From the NCBI RefSeq assembly GCF_009689005.1, contig NZ_AP021879.1, positions 6,295,724 through 6,359,723 of the forward strand: a DNA stretch of 64,000 nt, in the 5' to 3' direction. The stretch's first letter is position 1. Each line of letters opens with the position of its first letter. The position numbers and the translations under genes were made by a program. Positions 16,048-24,329 of this stretch are shown here, piece by piece. Source of the DNA: Desulfosarcina ovata subsp. ovata. Its GTDB lineage: Bacteria; Desulfobacterota; Desulfobacteria; Desulfobacterales; Desulfosarcinaceae. The notes under the pieces were generated by a model, which worked only from the letters and a program-made list of their open reading frames with translations, was not told where the DNA came from and ran no database searches.

Positions 16048-18015
16048 ATGGTCGACCCCATTGCGGCCATGAAGATGAAGAAAGGCAAAATCGTCAGCGC
16101 CCAGGAGGCCATCGAACTGATCCGTGACGACGACACGATCGTGACGGCCGGGTTCGTCGGGGCCGGCTTTGCGGAGGAACTGGCCATTGCGCTCAAGGAG
16201 CGATTCCTGAAAACCGGCAGGCCCCGCAACCTGACCCTAACCTATCCGGCGGGTCAGGGGGACGGAAAAACGAAAGGCCTGAACCATCTGGCCATTGAAG
16301 GCCTGGTGGGTAGAATCATCTGCGGGCATACGGGACTGACACCGGGCTTGGGAAAACTGGTCAACGATAACAAGATCCTCGCCTACAACGTTCCCATGGG
16401 CGCCGTGACCCAGCTTTATCGCGACATCGCCGCCGGCAAACCGGGAAATCTGACCCATGTGGGACTCGGCACGTTTCTCGATCCGCGCATCGACGGAGGC
16501 AAGCTCAATGACCTGACCAAATCCGAAGGAGAAGACCTCATCACGCTAATGCAGGTAGACGGGAAAGATTATCTGCTTTACAAATCATTCCCCATCCATG
16601 TGGCCTTCCTGCGTGGCACGACGGCGGATCCGGACGGCAATATCACCATGGAGAAAGAGAGCATGGTTCTCGATGCCCTGAGCATGGCCCAGGCCGCCAG
16701 GAACTCCGGCGGTGTGGTGATCGTTCAGGTCGAACGGCTGGCCGACCTGAAAACACTCAATGCCCGCGAGGTGATCATTCCCGGCATTCTGGTTGACTGT
16801 GTCGTCGTGGCCAAGCCCGAAAATCATTGGCAGACCTTTGGCGAGCCATACAGCACGGCATTCAGCTGCGAACACCGGGTGCCTATGCAGGCGGTGCCCC
16901 CCCTGGAATTGAACGGCCGCAAGGTTGTCGCCAGACGCGCGGCATTCGAACTGAAACCGAACAGCATTGTCAATCTCGGCATCGGCATGCCCGAAGGGGT
17001 GTCCCGGGTGGCAAACGAAGAGCGTATCCTGGAGTATTGCACCCTGACGGCAGAATCGGGGATCATCGGCGGGCTTCCCATGGGGGGATTGGATTTCGGG
17101 GCCGGCATCAACGTCGACGCCTTGATCACGGAGAACTATCAGTTTGACTTCTACGACGGCGGCGGGCTCGACATCGCCTTTCTGGGCATGGCCGAGACGG
17201 ATGCGGAAGGCAACGTGAACGTGAGCCGATTCGGGCCCCGTTTTACCGGTCCGGGCGGATTCATCGACATCAGCCAGAATGCCAAGACGGTCTGTTTCAT
17301 GGGGATGTTTACCGCCGGCGGCCTCGAGCTTTCCGTGGAAGACGATCGACTCAGAATTCTTCAGGAAGGCCGCCAGAAAAAGTTCGTCGCGCAGGTGGAA
17401 CAGAAAACCTTCAGCGGGCTGTATGCGGCCCAAAGCCGGCAGCGGGTGCTGTACATCACCGAGCGTTGCGTTTTCTCCCTGTGCGAGGAAGGCCTGGAAC
17501 TCATCGAAATCGCCCCGGGGATAGACCTGGAAACCCAGGTCCTGGCGCTCATGGATTTCAAACCCGTCATGCGACGACCGCCCAAGCTCATGGACGTGCG
17601 GATCTTCCGTTTCGGCCGCATGGGCATCAAGGAAGACCTGTTGACCATTCCCCTTGAGGAACGCTTCATCTACCAAGAGGCTGATAACATCTTTTTCATC
17701 AACCTCGAGAACTACTATATCAAAACCAGTGAAGAGATTCAGCAGATGAGGGCGCTTGTGGACGATTCACTGGCGCTGCTGGACAAAAAGGTCCACACCA
17801 TCGCTAACTACGACAATTTCAATGTCTCTCCGCACCTGGTGGATGAATATGTGGAAATGGTCAAATACGCGGCGGGATTTTATGAGAGTGTCACCCGCTA
17901 CACCACCAGCACCTTTCTGAGGATGAAGCTCGGCGATGAAATGGAGCGGCGGGGGGTCGCCCCGCACATCTATGAAAGCCGGGAAGAAGCCCGCAGTGCG
18001 TTGGCCTGCGGATGA
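16048..18015 (+). CDS. Acetate/3-oxoacid-type CoA-transferase, fused alpha and beta halves
   Basis: 655 aa. Two CoA-transferase halves in one chain: the first (about 1-300) has VTAGFVGAGFAEELA, and the second (about 310-520) has RAAFELKPNSIVNLGIGMPE and the catalytic-Glu motif TAESGIIGGLPMGGLDFG. It would move CoA between short-chain acids, like YdiF-type enzymes (about 530 aa). Here a further 120-130 residue helical tail follows. ATG 16048 has no ribosome site. ATG 15929 has AAGGAG at good distance and starts MEKK, but an A8 run at 15933-15940 puts it one base out of frame; one more A would join it through ITSFAAGQSKTGAG... to this protein. Confidence 0.8.
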   Translation: MVDPIAAMKMKKGKIVSAQEAIELIRDDDTIVTAGFVGAGFAEELAIALKERFLKTGRPRNLTLTYPAGQGDGKTKGLNHLAIEGLVGRIICGHTGLTPGLGKLVNDNKILAYNVPMGAVTQLYRDIAAGKPGNLTHVGLGTFLDPRIDGGKLNDLTKSEGEDLITLMQVDGKDYLLYKSFPIHVAFLRGTTADPDGNITMEKESMVLDALSMAQAARNSGGVVIVQVERLADLKTLNAREVIIPGILVDCVVVAKPENHWQTFGEPYSTAFSCEHRVPMQAVPPLELNGRKVVARRAAFELKPNSIVNLGIGMPEGVSRVANEERILEYCTLTAESGIIGGLPMGGLDFGAGINVDALITENYQFDFYDGGGLDIAFLGMAETDAEGNVNVSRFGPRFTGPGGFIDISQNAKTVCFMGMFTAGGLELSVEDDRLRILQEGRQKKFVAQVEQKTFSGLYAAQSRQRVLYITERCVFSLCEEGLELIEIAPGIDLETQVLALMDFKPVMRRPPKLMDVRIFRFGRMGIKEDLLTIPLEERFIYQEADNIFFINLENYYIKTSEEIQQMRALVDDSLALLDKKVHTIANYDNFNVSPHLVDEYVEMVKYAAGFYESVTRYTTSTFLRMKLGDEMERRGVAPHIYESREEARSALACG

Positions 18016-18053
18016 ACCGATAAACAGCCGCTACTGTATCAAATGGGATACAC

Positions 18054-19460
18054 TTACTCCCTGCCGTCCAGGGCGATGGCATGCTTTTTCATTTTTTTAT
18101 AGAGCAGGGTGCGGTGAATGCCCAGCAGGGCCGCGGCCTTGACTTTGTTGTTCCCGGATTTTTTCAGGGCGGCGACAATGGCCGCTTTCTCCGCATCGGC
18201 TTGAATCTGGTGGATCGGGGCCGTGCCCGCATCGGCGGGCATGGCCGCTTTTGGCCTGAGCCCAACGGGCAGATCTCCCGGTTCGACGGTTTCCCCACCC
18301 ATGGTGGCCAGGGCACGGTCGAGAACATTGGAAAGCTCGCGGACATTGCCCGGCCACGAATGGCTGAGCAGGGCATCAACCGCCGCCGGGCTGATTCCGA
18401 TTTCAGAGTTACCGGTCTGCTGCGATGAACGCCGCAGCAGGTGCCGGGCGATGGGCACGATATCCTCCGTCCGTGCCCTCAGCGGTGGGATGCTCAATGA
18501 GATGACATTCAGCCGGTAATAAAGATCCCGGCGGAAGCCGCCTTCCCTGATCCGTCGCTCCAGGTTCTGGTTGGTGGCGGCAATAATCCTGAAATCGGAT
18601 TGCATCACGGTGTTTCCACCGACCCGTTCAAAGACCTTTTCCTCGAGCACGCGCAACAATTTGGGCTGCATGTCAAGGGGCAGGTCGCCGATTTCGTCCA
18701 AAAAAATCGACCCATGGTGGGCCAGTTCGAACTTTCCCGGTTTGCCTGCCGATCGGGCACCGGTGAAAGCACCGCGATCATAACCGAACAGCTCGGCCTC
18801 CAAAAGGTCCTTGGGAATGGCGGCACAATTGATCCGGACGAAAGGGTGAATCGCCCGGAGACTGGCATGGTGGATGCCTTGGGCAAAAAGTTCCTTTCCC
18901 GTTCCACTCTCCCCGACGATCAGCACCGGATAGTCGTTTGTTGCCGCCATCAGGGCATCCTGTTTCAGTTCGGCGATGGTGCGACTGTTGCCGATAATAC
19001 TATCCAGGGTGTAATGGGTGGATCGAAGGGTGACCAATCCCTTCTTGTAGCGTTTGAGCTGGGATTCGAGATCGTACATCCGCTTGGCCAGCTTGACCAT
19101 CTCGCCGACATCCTGAAACATGACCAGACCGAATGCGGCAATCACGCGTCCCTCTTTTTTTATGGGAAACCGGTAGACCACAATGTTTTGTCCACGGATC
19201 ATCTGCATGTGATTGATTTCAGGCCGTCCGGTGCGGGCAACAATATGCATGCGGCTGCTTTCCACCAGATCGGTGCAGTGCTTGCCGATACAGTCGGCAA
19301 CGGAAACGCCCAGAAAATCCGCATACGGTTTGTTCAAATGGGTGACGATGCCTTTGGTATCGGTTACAATGGCCCCGTTGTGAATGCTGTCGAATATCAG
19401 CCCAAACAGTTCCAGTTGCTCCTGGAGATATTGAAGGTCACCGGGTCGCGGTTTTGCCAT
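18054..19460 (-). CDS. PAS-domain sigma-54-dependent transcription activator
   Basis: 468 aa. An N-terminal PAS domain (about 15-125; DSIHNGAIVTDTKGIVTHLN) is followed by a sigma-54 AAA+ domain with Walker A GESGTGKELFAQG, the sigma-54 contact loop GAFTGA, Walker B IFLDEIGDLPL, and a C-terminal Fis-type helix-turn-helix (NNKVKAAALLGIHRTLLYKKM). It would sense a ligand or redox state and open sigma-54 promoters. It is convergent with the CoA-transferase gene (38-bp gap) and divergent from the formate dehydrogenase gene. A symmetric 36-bp palindrome just upstream could be its own binding site. Confidence 0.9.
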   Translation of the reverse strand: MAKPRPGDLQYLQEQLELFGLIFDSIHNGAIVTDTKGIVTHLNKPYADFLGVSVADCIGKHCTDLVESSRMHIVARTGRPEINHMQMIRGQNIVVYRFPIKKEGRVIAAFGLVMFQDVGEMVKLAKRMYDLESQLKRYKKGLVTLRSTHYTLDSIIGNSRTIAELKQDALMAATNDYPVLIVGESGTGKELFAQGIHHASLRAIHPFVRINCAAIPKDLLEAELFGYDRGAFTGARSAGKPGKFELAHHGSIFLDEIGDLPLDMQPKLLRVLEEKVFERVGGNTVMQSDFRIIAATNQNLERRIREGGFRRDLYYRLNVISLSIPPLRARTEDIVPIARHLLRRSSQQTGNSEIGISPAAVDALLSHSWPGNVRELSNVLDRALATMGGETVEPGDLPVGLRPKAAMPADAGTAPIHQIQADAEKAAIVAALKKSGNNKVKAAALLGIHRTLLYKKMKKHAIALDGRE

Positions 19461-19502
19461 TGACCGTCCCCTTTTTTCTGCTGGCGTGGCTAAAATAGAT
19501 TA

Positions 19503-19538
19503 TGTATCCAATCGACGACATGTCGCCATATTGATACA
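19503..19538. promoter_or_regulatory. 36-bp symmetric palindrome between the activator and fdh genes
   Basis: Outer arms TGTATC (19503-19508) and GATACA (19533-19538) share their exact centre with the inner palindrome CGACATGTCG (19516-19525). ATT/AAT matches lie between them. The spacing and position, 43 bp upstream of the activator start and 155 bp upstream of fdh, fit an upstream activator site. No clear -24/-12 sigma-54 promoter was found nearby, so the target is inference. Confidence 0.45.
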
Positions 19539-19691
19539 CATAAAATGATTGCCTGTCCAGACTTTCCCTGTCAGCGGGCATTCGTGGATTGACAAAAGCG
19601 CTTTTTCTCTATAGGAAAAAGAGGCTTAAATGAGAGGTTAACAGCGACATCCGCGTGCTTGTACCGGACCCTTCCCAAAGGAGCCCTGCTT

Positions 19692-22457
19692 ATGGAACCA
19701 AAGAACCTGATGGTGATCAACGGCAACGAACTTCCCTTTGAAACAGGGGAGACCATTCTTGATGTGGCCCGACGCGGGAACATCGATATCCCCACCTTGT
19801 GCCATCTCAAAGGAACCACGCCGACCGGGGCATGCCGGATCTGTGTGGTGGAGGTGGAGGGTGCCAGCACCCTGTTGCCGGCCTGTTCCACACCGGCGTC
19901 CGCCAACATGGTGGTGCGCACCGAGTCCCCGGAGGTGGTGGCCGCGCGCAGAGAAATCCTGCGCCTGATGCTATCTTCGGGCAATCACAACTGCGCCGTT
20001 CGTGGCCGGGATGACGGGGATTTCACCCAGTTTCAGCTGGGGGTGGAGCGCGCCGACGGAAGCGATGCCCTCTGTCCGGTGTGGGGCGACTGCCGGCTTC
20101 AGGATTTGGCTTACCGCTACCAGGTGACCGGCGAGGGGTTTGAAGGCACGCCAGAGAAATATCCCATGGAAACGGTCAACCCCTTCATCGTGCGCGACTT
20201 TTCGCGCTGCATTCTCTGCGGCCGCTGTGTTCAGGCCTGCAACGAGGTGCAGGTGAACAATGCGATCAGCTTCGGCTACCGCGGAGCGGCCACCAAAATC
20301 ATCGCCGCCGGCGACCGGCCCTTGAAAGACTCCGACTGTGTGTTCTGCGGCGAATGCGTGCAGGCGTGTCCGGTGGGCGCACTGGTGGAAAAGGACGTGC
20401 GCTACCAGGTACGTCCCTGGGAGGTCGAAAAGGTTCGTACCACTTGCAGTTACTGTGGGGTGGGCTGCCAGCTCTACCTGCACGTCAAGGACAACCGGGT
20501 GGTCAAGGTGACCGGCGTGGACGAGGCCCCCAACCACGGCAGCCTGTGCGTCAAGGGACGCTTCGGCTACAATTTCATTGGCAGCCCGGAGCGGCTGACC
20601 GACCCGCTGATCAAGGAGAATGGAGAGTTCCGCAAGGCCAGCTGGGATGAAGCCCTGGATCTGGTGGCCGAGCGGCTGGGAACCATTCGCGACACCCACG
20701 GCAGCGACAGCCTCGGGGTGCTCACCTCGGCGCGCGTGACCAACGAGGAGAACTACATTGCCCACAAGTTTACCCGGGCGGTGCTGAAAACGAATAACAT
20801 CGACCATTGCGCCCGGCTCTGACATAGCTCCACAGTGGCCGGGCTGGCCGCAGCGTTTGGAAGTGGCGCAATGACCAACACCATCGGCGATATCGAAGAA
20901 GCCGATGTGATCCTCATTGTCGGTTCCAATACTACCGAGAACCATCCGGTGATCTCTACATTTGTGAAACGGGCCGTGACCCGTCGGGGGGCCAAGCTTA
21001 TTGTGGTGGATCCGCGGCGGATCAAGATGACCGAGTTTGCCGAGCAGTGGATTCGGCCCAACCTGGGTACGGATGTCGCCTGGATCAACGGCATGATGCA
21101 CGTGATCATCAAAGAAGATCTTCACGACAAGGCCTTTGTCGAGCAGCGTACCGAGAATTTCGAGGCCATGAAGGCCGTTGTTGAGAAATACACGCCGGAA
21201 TATGTCGAAACGATTGCCGGTATCCCGGCCGAGCAGTTGATCACCGCAGCAAGGCTTTATGCAGGGGCGCCGGCCGGCAGCATCCTTTACTGCATGGGCA
21301 TCACCCAGCACACCACGGGAACGGACAATGTCAAATCCCTGGCCAACCTGGCCATGCTGTGCGGCAACATGGGCATTCGCGGCGGCGGGGTCAACCCGTT
21401 GCGCGGGCAGAACAATGTTCAGGGCGCCTGCGACTTGGGCGGGCTGCCCAATGTGCTCACCGGCTATCAGACGGTGGACAATCTCGACGCCATCGGGAAG
21501 ATAGAGCGGGCCTGGAACGTGACCGGCTTGCCCACCACGCCCGGGCTCAAGGTCACGGACATGGTGCCGATGGCCGGCACCGGCGAAATCAAGGCCCTGT
21601 ATATCATCGGAGAGAATCCGCTGGTCTCCGATCCCGACCTGAACCACGCCGAACACTGTTTCGAGCATCTCGATTTCCTGGTGGTGCAGGATATCTTTCT
21701 CACCGAAACCGCGAAGATGGCCGATGTGGTGCTGCCCTCCAAATGTTTTGCCGAAAAAGACGGCACCTTTTCCAATACCGAGCGGCGGGTGCAGCGGGTT
21801 CGCCAGGCAGTCAACCCGCCGGGTTTGGCCAAGGACGACTGGAAGATCACCTGCGAGATTGCCACCCGCATGGGGTACGCCATGTCCTATAAGGACAGCG
21901 AGACCATTTTCAACGAACTGGCCAGTCTGACCCCCTCCTACGCGGGGATCAGCTATCCCCGCATCGAACAGGTGGGCATCCATTGGCCCTGTCCGACTCC
22001 TGAACATCCGGGGACGCCGATTCTGCATGGTGCCCAATTCACCCGGGGTAAGGGCCTGTTTCACGATCTCGAATGGAAGGCTCCGGCAGAGGTGGCCGAT
22101 GACGACTATCCACTCTATCTGACCACCGGCCGGGTGATCTACCATTACCATACCGGCACCATGACCATGAAGACTGATGGGCTCAACGAACGGGCACCGG
22201 AATCCTTTGTGGAGATCACCCAAAGTGATGCGGTGGGCATGGGGATTGCGGATGGTGATCGGGCGACCATTACTTCACGGCGCGGGCAGATCAAGGTCCG
22301 GGTGCATGTTTCACCCAAGGCCGTGGAAGGCACTGTTTTCATTCCCTTCCACTTTGCAGAAGCTGCGGCCAACAAACTGACCAACGCGGCCTTGGATCCC
22401 GTCTGCGGAATCCCGGAGTTCAAGGTGTGTGCGGTGAAGGTCTCCAAGGCCGCATAA
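19692..22457 (+). CDS. fdhA: Selenocysteine formate dehydrogenase, catalytic subunit with N-terminal ferredoxin domains
   Basis: 921 aa read from ATG 19692 (AAGGAG upstream) through an in-frame UGA at 20820-20822, decoded as selenocysteine in the classic context CARL-U-HSSTVAGLA. Domains: N-terminal 2Fe-2S fold (LCHLKGTTPTGACRICVVEVEG), a Cys-rich NuoG-like segment (NHNC, CPVWGDC), two 4Fe-4S motifs (CILCGRCVQACNE, CVFCGECVQACPVG), the 4Fe-4S of the Mo/W domain (CSYCGVGCQLY), molybdopterin domains, and C-terminal dinucleotide-binding domain. It interconverts formate and CO2. The fused ferredoxin domains imply soluble electron partners. It stands alone on the plus strand and faces the metF/hdr cluster, which supports a C1-pathway role. 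Confidence 0.93.
20820..20851 (+). promoter_or_regulatory. UGA(Sec) codon and bacterial SECIS hairpin of fdhA
   Basis: UGA at 20820-20822. Twelve nt later GTGGCC (20835-20840) pairs with GGCCGC (20846-20851), one G-U pair included, around a G-rich loop GGGCU. Distance and loop fit bacterial SECIS elements that recruit SelB. Confidence 0.75.
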
Positions 22458-22479
22458 GAGAAGATCTTAGATTTAACGA

Positions 22480-22514
22480 AACGGACGGGGAAAGGATATC
22501 CCGTCCGTTTTTTT
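22480..22514 (+). terminator. Rho-independent terminator after fdhA
   Basis: ACGGACGGG (22481-22489) pairs with CCCGTCCGT (22500-22508) and runs into seven T's, 23 bp after the fdhA stop. Confidence 0.85.
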
Positions 22515-22530
22515 ATCGGGATCGGATAAA

Positions 22531-22562
22531 AAAACCGGCTCCCCAAATGGAGAGCCGGTTTT
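22531..22562 (-). terminator. Terminator after the hdrCB selenoprotein gene (possibly bidirectional)
   Basis: AAAACCGGCTC (22531-22541) and GAGCCGGTTTT (22552-22562) form an 11-bp stem with A- and T-tracts on both sides. It sits between the two convergent genes and can stop transcription from either side. Confidence 0.8.
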
Positions 22563-22585
22563 GTTTGTCGCTTGCCCGGGATGAA

Positions 22586-23908
22586 TCAGAAATTGGACGA
22601 TTCGGGGTGGAACACATTCACCTCTTTGAGATCGTCTCCCAGGTATTCGCGTTCGTTGGGACCGAGGATGCCCAGGGAGAGGCAGATCAGGGTCCACAGG
22701 TGGACGGTCTGCCAAGGGTGCCCCAACTGATCGCTCAGGTCATGAACCTGGGCATGGCAGTTGTGGCAGGGGGTGATGGCGTAAGCCGCCTTGGTCGCCA
22801 GGATCTGATCGGCCTTGAGCTTGCCGTAGGCCCGTCGTTCGTCCGGATAGCCGGACTGCAGGAAACCGCCGCCTCCACCGCAGCAGAAGTTGTTGGACCG
22901 GTTGGGATACATGTCGACGAAATTCTCTTCACCGACCACGGATTTGACCACGAAACGCAGATCTTCGGCCACGGGGTCGCCGAAGCTCTTGCGCACCAGC
23001 TGGCAGGGATCCTGGACGGTGAACTTGATCTTAAGATCCTTGTTCCAGTCGGAACTGACCTTCAGTTTGCCCTCGCGGATCCACTGGGCGTAGTATTGAA
23101 TGATGCTTTTGACTTCGAAGTTGGGTTCGAGGTTGAATTTTTTCAGTCCGGCCCGGACTGCAAAGAGTTCGTGCCCTCACTCCGTATTGAGCCAGACCTT
23201 GCAGCCCAGGTCCTCTACCGCCTTTTTTTTCACTTCGACGATGTGCTTCCAGCTTTCGTCGTCACCCAGGAACATGCAGTAGTTCTCTGCCGCCCACCCT
23301 TTGGTGCCATAGGTCCAGTCGGCACCGACGAGGTGCAGGATCTTCCACAGGGGCACCATCTCGTCCGGCTCGGTAACCGGTTCGCGCGAATTCTGATTGA
23401 GGAAGAATTCGGCACCCTGTTTGTTGACCGGCGCCTGCATCTCAGCGAACTCGGGTTGGGCTTCCTGGTACTCTTCGAGAACATCCTCGACGACGAACTG
23501 GAAATCTTCTTCCGTAGCACCCATGGCGCTGCAGGTGTCATTGCGCAGGGCCACGTCGCAGGACCCGAGGATCCCCTTGGGCCGCTGGTCACGGGGCCAC
23601 TGGGCCCGTGCATTGAAAACCAGTTGCGGGATGTCGATTTTCATGGGGCAGACATAAATGCAGCGCTGGCACATGCTGCACATCCAGATCCATTTGGTGC
23701 TCAGGACTGCTTCGTCCATGCCCAGAGCCGCCATGCGTAAAAATTTCCGGGGATCCATTCCCTCCAGACCCGTTGCCGGACAGCCTGATGAGCAGGCGCC
23801 GCAGGTCAGGCACAAGTTCAGGTTTCCCCCCTCGGGGAGGATCTCCTTTACCTTGTCGATGAAAACGGATCGTTTCTTGCCGCCGAGCTTGATCGCTTCA
23901 TCAGCCAT
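22586..23908 (-). CDS. HdrC/HdrB-like iron-sulfur protein with in-frame UGA (probable selenoprotein)
   Basis: ATG 23908 has GGAGG upstream. The N-terminal third carries two [4Fe-4S] motifs (CLTCGACSSGCPA, CSMCQRCIYVCPM), as in HdrC. The C-terminal part is CCG-type, as in HdrB/HdrD. The frame stops at UGA 23177-23179 after KVWLNTE, then continues in the same frame as GHELFAVRAGLKKF up to 22586. The second CCG motif is complete (QDPC, NFCCGGGGGF, TPCHNCH). In related proteins the UGA position is Cys (TECGH). Reading UGA as Sec gives a normal 440-aa protein. It is the last gene of the metV-metF-hdrA cluster but lies behind a terminator. If UGA were a true stop, the key cluster site would be lost. 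Confidence 0.82.
23144..23179 (-). promoter_or_regulatory. UGA codon and SECIS-like hairpin in the hdrCB gene
   Basis: On the minus strand, UGA (23179-23177) is followed 16 nt later by CAGTCCG paired perfectly with CGGACTG (23160-23144) around a GGC loop. A 7-bp stem with a GG-containing loop at this distance fits the bacterial SECIS pattern and supports Sec decoding. Confidence 0.7.
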
Positions 23909-24104
23909 TTCTGTTATTTCCTCCGTTGTTGGTTTACCATCGACGATTCCATATTCGACAAAAATAGTCAAGTTTGTATTTATTGATAATTAAACGGCAA
24001 AATACAAGGAAAAAATATTTCAACGGCAGGGTGGTCGGTTGCCGGTTGCCACCGTCGAGTGAGCGGTGAGTGTGTTGGGGAGGGGGATCGGTTCGCCTGA
24101 AAAA

Positions 24105-24145
24105 AACGCGCGTTCCTGCAGTCTGAATCTGCAGGAACGCGCGTT
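24105..24145 (-). terminator. Strong terminator between hdrA/mvhD and hdrCB
   Basis: AACGCGCGTTCCTGCAG (24105-24121) and its exact reverse complement (24129-24145) form a 17-bp stem with a 7-nt loop. On the minus strand it ends in a run of T's, so it acts downstream of hdrA/mvhD. The hdrCB gene should therefore have its own promoter or depend on read-through. Confidence 0.8.
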
Positions 24146-24155
24146 ATCGGGATTT

Positions 24156-24322
24156 CTTAGGATCGGAAATTTTATTAATTAAACGAAATTGCTTGTTCTT
24201 GCGCCCGTCTTCCGCGTTGCATCAATGGCCACATACTCCCGGTATGCAACCCTTGATGCGCCTTGAAGACGAACACAAGCCCGGCGCAATTACGTTCAAT
24301 TAATTTCATCCCCGATCCTTAG
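24156..24322. repeat. 167-bp imperfect palindrome (MITE- or REP-like)
   Basis: The outer arms are TTAGGATCGG... and, read from the far end, CTAAGGATCGGG.... Further matching blocks follow inward: ATTAATTAAACG with ATTAATTGAACG, AATTGC with AATTGC, CTTGTTCTTGCGCCCGTCTTC with CTTGTGTTCGTCTTC, and CATACTCCCGG with CATACCGGGAG. It starts 8 bp after the stop of the hdrA/mvhD gene, before the terminator. It codes for nothing obvious and could be a miniature mobile element or a stable mRNA 3' structure. Confidence 0.6.
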
Positions 24323-24329
24323 CGGGGAT

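Noticed and set aside
19971..22223. 750-aa minus-strand ORF opposite fdhA
   Set aside because: It is the antisense frame of a G+C-rich real gene; the sequence is rich in His, Gly and Gln with no motif, and fdhA on the other strand is clear.
22586..22996. Separate 136-aa iron-sulfur protein downstream of a shorter hdrC-like gene
   Set aside because: The frame is continuous with the upstream half except for one UGA that sits at a conserved Cys position and is followed by a SECIS-like hairpin, so one selenoprotein is the better reading.
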